From: Pseudarthrobacter albicanus
Lineage (GTDB): Bacteria; Actinomycetota; Actinomycetes; Actinomycetales; Micrococcaceae
DNA: 64,000 nucleotides
NCBI RefSeq assembly: GCF_018224015.1
Contig: NZ_JAGPOT010000010.1
Span: 80,231 to 144,230 of the forward strand
Reading direction: 5' to 3'
The notes under the pieces are model-generated. The model was given only the letters and a program-made list of their open reading frames with translations. It made no database searches and was not told where the DNA came from. The first letter of the stretch is position 1, and each line of letters opens with the position of its first letter. Shown here one piece after another: positions 63,063 through 64,000 of the stretch. Both the position numbers and the translations under genes were made by a program.

Positions 63063-63674
63063 TCAGATCAGGAGCTCCACCACGGGCTGCACATAACTGC
63101 GGAACAGCTCGGGCTGGGACAGCAGCTCGTGGCTCATGATCATCTTGTCCGGCTCCAGATACCAGGCCCGGGGCTCCGCCAGCGGCAGCTCGATAATGGT
63201 GAGGTCGAAATCGTTGGAGGCCCTGCCCACCTCCAGCAGCCGGTCGTCCACCATGTCCGCCAGCACCTGCGCCGCGCCGCTGGCTTCCCGCTCCGCCTCC
63301 AGTGCCCCATACTCGCCGCGGCGCTCCCTGGCCCAGATCAGCGCAGCGCCGAAGTGCGCCTGCAACACCCGCCGCAGTGCCGGTGAATTGCTGAAGGCCC
63401 GGAAAGCCGGCGGGGCCAGCTCCGGGGACATCTCCGGGTAGGCCTTCAGGAGCTGCTCCCACCAGGCCTCCCATTCGGTTTTAAGAGCACTGAAACCGCC
63501 CACATCCGCGATCAGGTGCGAGTGGTCCGCGGGGCGGATTTTGGGTGCCGCGTGGCTGAGGGCAGGATGCCCGGCAGTCACCAGGCCGGCGGCGTCTCGA
63601 ACGTAAAGTGCAATGAGCATAGGACCCGAAGTGTCCATGGTGATCCGCCAGCCAGATCCGCCTGCATGGTGCAT
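63063..63674 (-). CDS. Hypothetical protein
   Basis: 203 residues, soluble, no signal peptide. GGGAGG lies 7 nt before the ATG and TACACT about 36 bp above may be the -10. Contains [20 protein letters not shown] and [17 protein letters not shown] do not recognise the family. Convergent with the lysozyme-fold gene; divergent from galE. Confidence 0.65.
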   Translation of the reverse strand: MHHAGGSGWRITMDTSGPMLIALYVRDAAGLVTAGHPALSHAAPKIRPADHSHLIADVGGFSALKTEWEAWWEQLLKAYPEMSPELAPPAFRAFSNSPALRRVLQAHFGAALIWARERRGEYGALEAEREASGAAQVLADMVDDRLLEVGRASNDFDLTIIELPLAEPRAWYLEPDKMIMSHELLSQPELFRSYVQPVVELLI

Positions 63675-63756
63675 CCGATTGCCTCCCTTGGCAAGACGTA
63701 CATTCCCAGTGTATTCCTGAAGCTACAGCACGTTAATGGCTGGCCGCCTGGCTTCG

Positions 63757-63792
63757 CGCACGGCTCGCCGCACGGCTCGCCGCAGGGCACGC
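63757..63792. repeat. Short tandem repeat upstream of galE
   Basis: CGCACGGCTCGC twice (63757-63768, 63769-63780) and an imperfect third copy, between the hypothetical gene and galE. Confidence 0.7.
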
Positions 63793-63836
63793 GTGGCGGG
63801 CCTGCCGGGGTTGAAAGACGGGCGCAGTTTTTGGGA

Positions 63837-63848
63837 TACCGTAAAGCC
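63837..63848 (+). promoter_or_regulatory. galE -10, leaderless
   Basis: TACCGT at 63837-63842, 6 nt, ATG at 63849. TTGAAA at 63811-63816 is a possible -35 (20-bp spacer). Confidence 0.55.
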
Positions 63849-64000
63849 ATGAGAATTCTGGTTACTGGCGGGACCGGCTACATCGGTTCGCACACTGTCC
63901 TGTCGCTGCAGGAGGCCGGCCATGAGGTCGTGGTCATCGACAATCTGGTGAACTCCAGCGAGGAATCGCTGCGGCGGGTCGCGGGGCTCAGCGGGAAGGC
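63849..64000 (+). CDS. galE: UDP-glucose 4-epimerase (5' part only)
   Basis: First 50 residues: [19 protein letters not shown] (NAD-binding GxxGxxG) and [18 protein letters not shown], the extended SDR/GalE N-terminus. Interconverts UDP-glucose and UDP-galactose. The rest is outside the window. Confidence 0.88.
   Translation, partial: MRILVTGGTGYIGSHTVLSLQEAGHEVVVIDNLVNSSEESLRRVAGLSGK

Overview
The window is a high-GC chromosomal segment from an actinobacterium, most like Arthrobacter/Pseudarthrobacter (Micrococcaceae). This rests on the coproporphyrin-type heme gene set, the AdnAB helicase-nuclease, CmtR-type regulation, actinobacterial small proteins (DUF3107, DUF3117), frequent GTG starts and very short intergenic gaps. 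It is mostly core genome. I see no phage, transposase, CRISPR, rRNA or tRNA. From memory, the order matches two Mycobacterium tuberculosis blocks: uvrD2-nudC-adnAB ... moeZ-(TetR)-DUF3107-membrane protein-ferritin-like-rhlE (about Rv3198c-Rv3211), and in reverse dapD-dapE-LOG-DivIVA-DUF3117-OMT-sigE-rseA-tatB-mrp-MgtE-like (about Rv1201c-Rv1232c).

Layout. 1-12.6 kb: DNA repair and nucleotide hygiene (UvrD2, NudC, an odd aminoglycoside-phosphotransferase-fold protein, AdnB, AdnA, an alkyltransferase-like protein, a DnaQ-fold exonuclease). 12.7-15.7 kb: methionine importer metNIQ, preceded by a small candidate ORF. 15.7-28.5 kb: nearly complete heme biosynthesis, with hemE-cgoX-[Pro/Thr-rich envelope protein]-chdC-cpfC-hemC-hemD-hemB-LLM oxidoreductase-hemL on the minus strand and hemA divergent. 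28.6-31.2 kb: moeZ, TetR, DUF3107 and a membrane protein. 31.3-35.3 kb: a PCD/VOC fusion and the thiazole genes thiO-thiS-thiG under a TPP riboswitch, with divergent thiE. 35.4-43.3 kb: ferritin-like protein, RNB exoribonuclease, DEAD-box helicase, a solitary DNA methyltransferase, a PHP phosphoesterase and an aminopeptidase P. 43.3-45.7 kb: a small accessory patch holding a permease relic, YnfA, and a CmtR/CDF/thioredoxin-like metal cassette. 45.7-53.4 kb: envelope and stress genes (MgtE-like/CBS, DUF1003, Mrp, TatB, RseA, SigE, O-methyltransferase, DUF3117). 53.5-64 kb: GT-C mannosyltransferase-like, DivIVA-like and LOG proteins, the glutamate-type importer gluABCD, dapE/dapD for lysine and peptidoglycan, a lysozyme-fold envelope protein, a hypothetical, and the start of galE.

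Regulation. The clearest cis-element is the TPP riboswitch before thiO. At about fifteen genes a TANNNT hexamer ends exactly 6 nt before the ATG/GTG, which implies leaderless mRNAs. ATGA/GTGA overlaps couple most operon genes. Long hairpins end or punctuate the metQ, hemA/moeZ, OMT/DUF3117 and gluABCD/dapE units. I found no single spectacular new system. The best leads are: the kinase-fold protein that lacks its metal-binding Asp; small ORFs ahead of the DEAD-box helicase and of metNIQ; a private-promoter surface protein inside the heme cluster, with a perfect 17-bp palindrome ahead of chdC; a solitary DNA methyltransferase; and two families of intergenic palindromic repeats.
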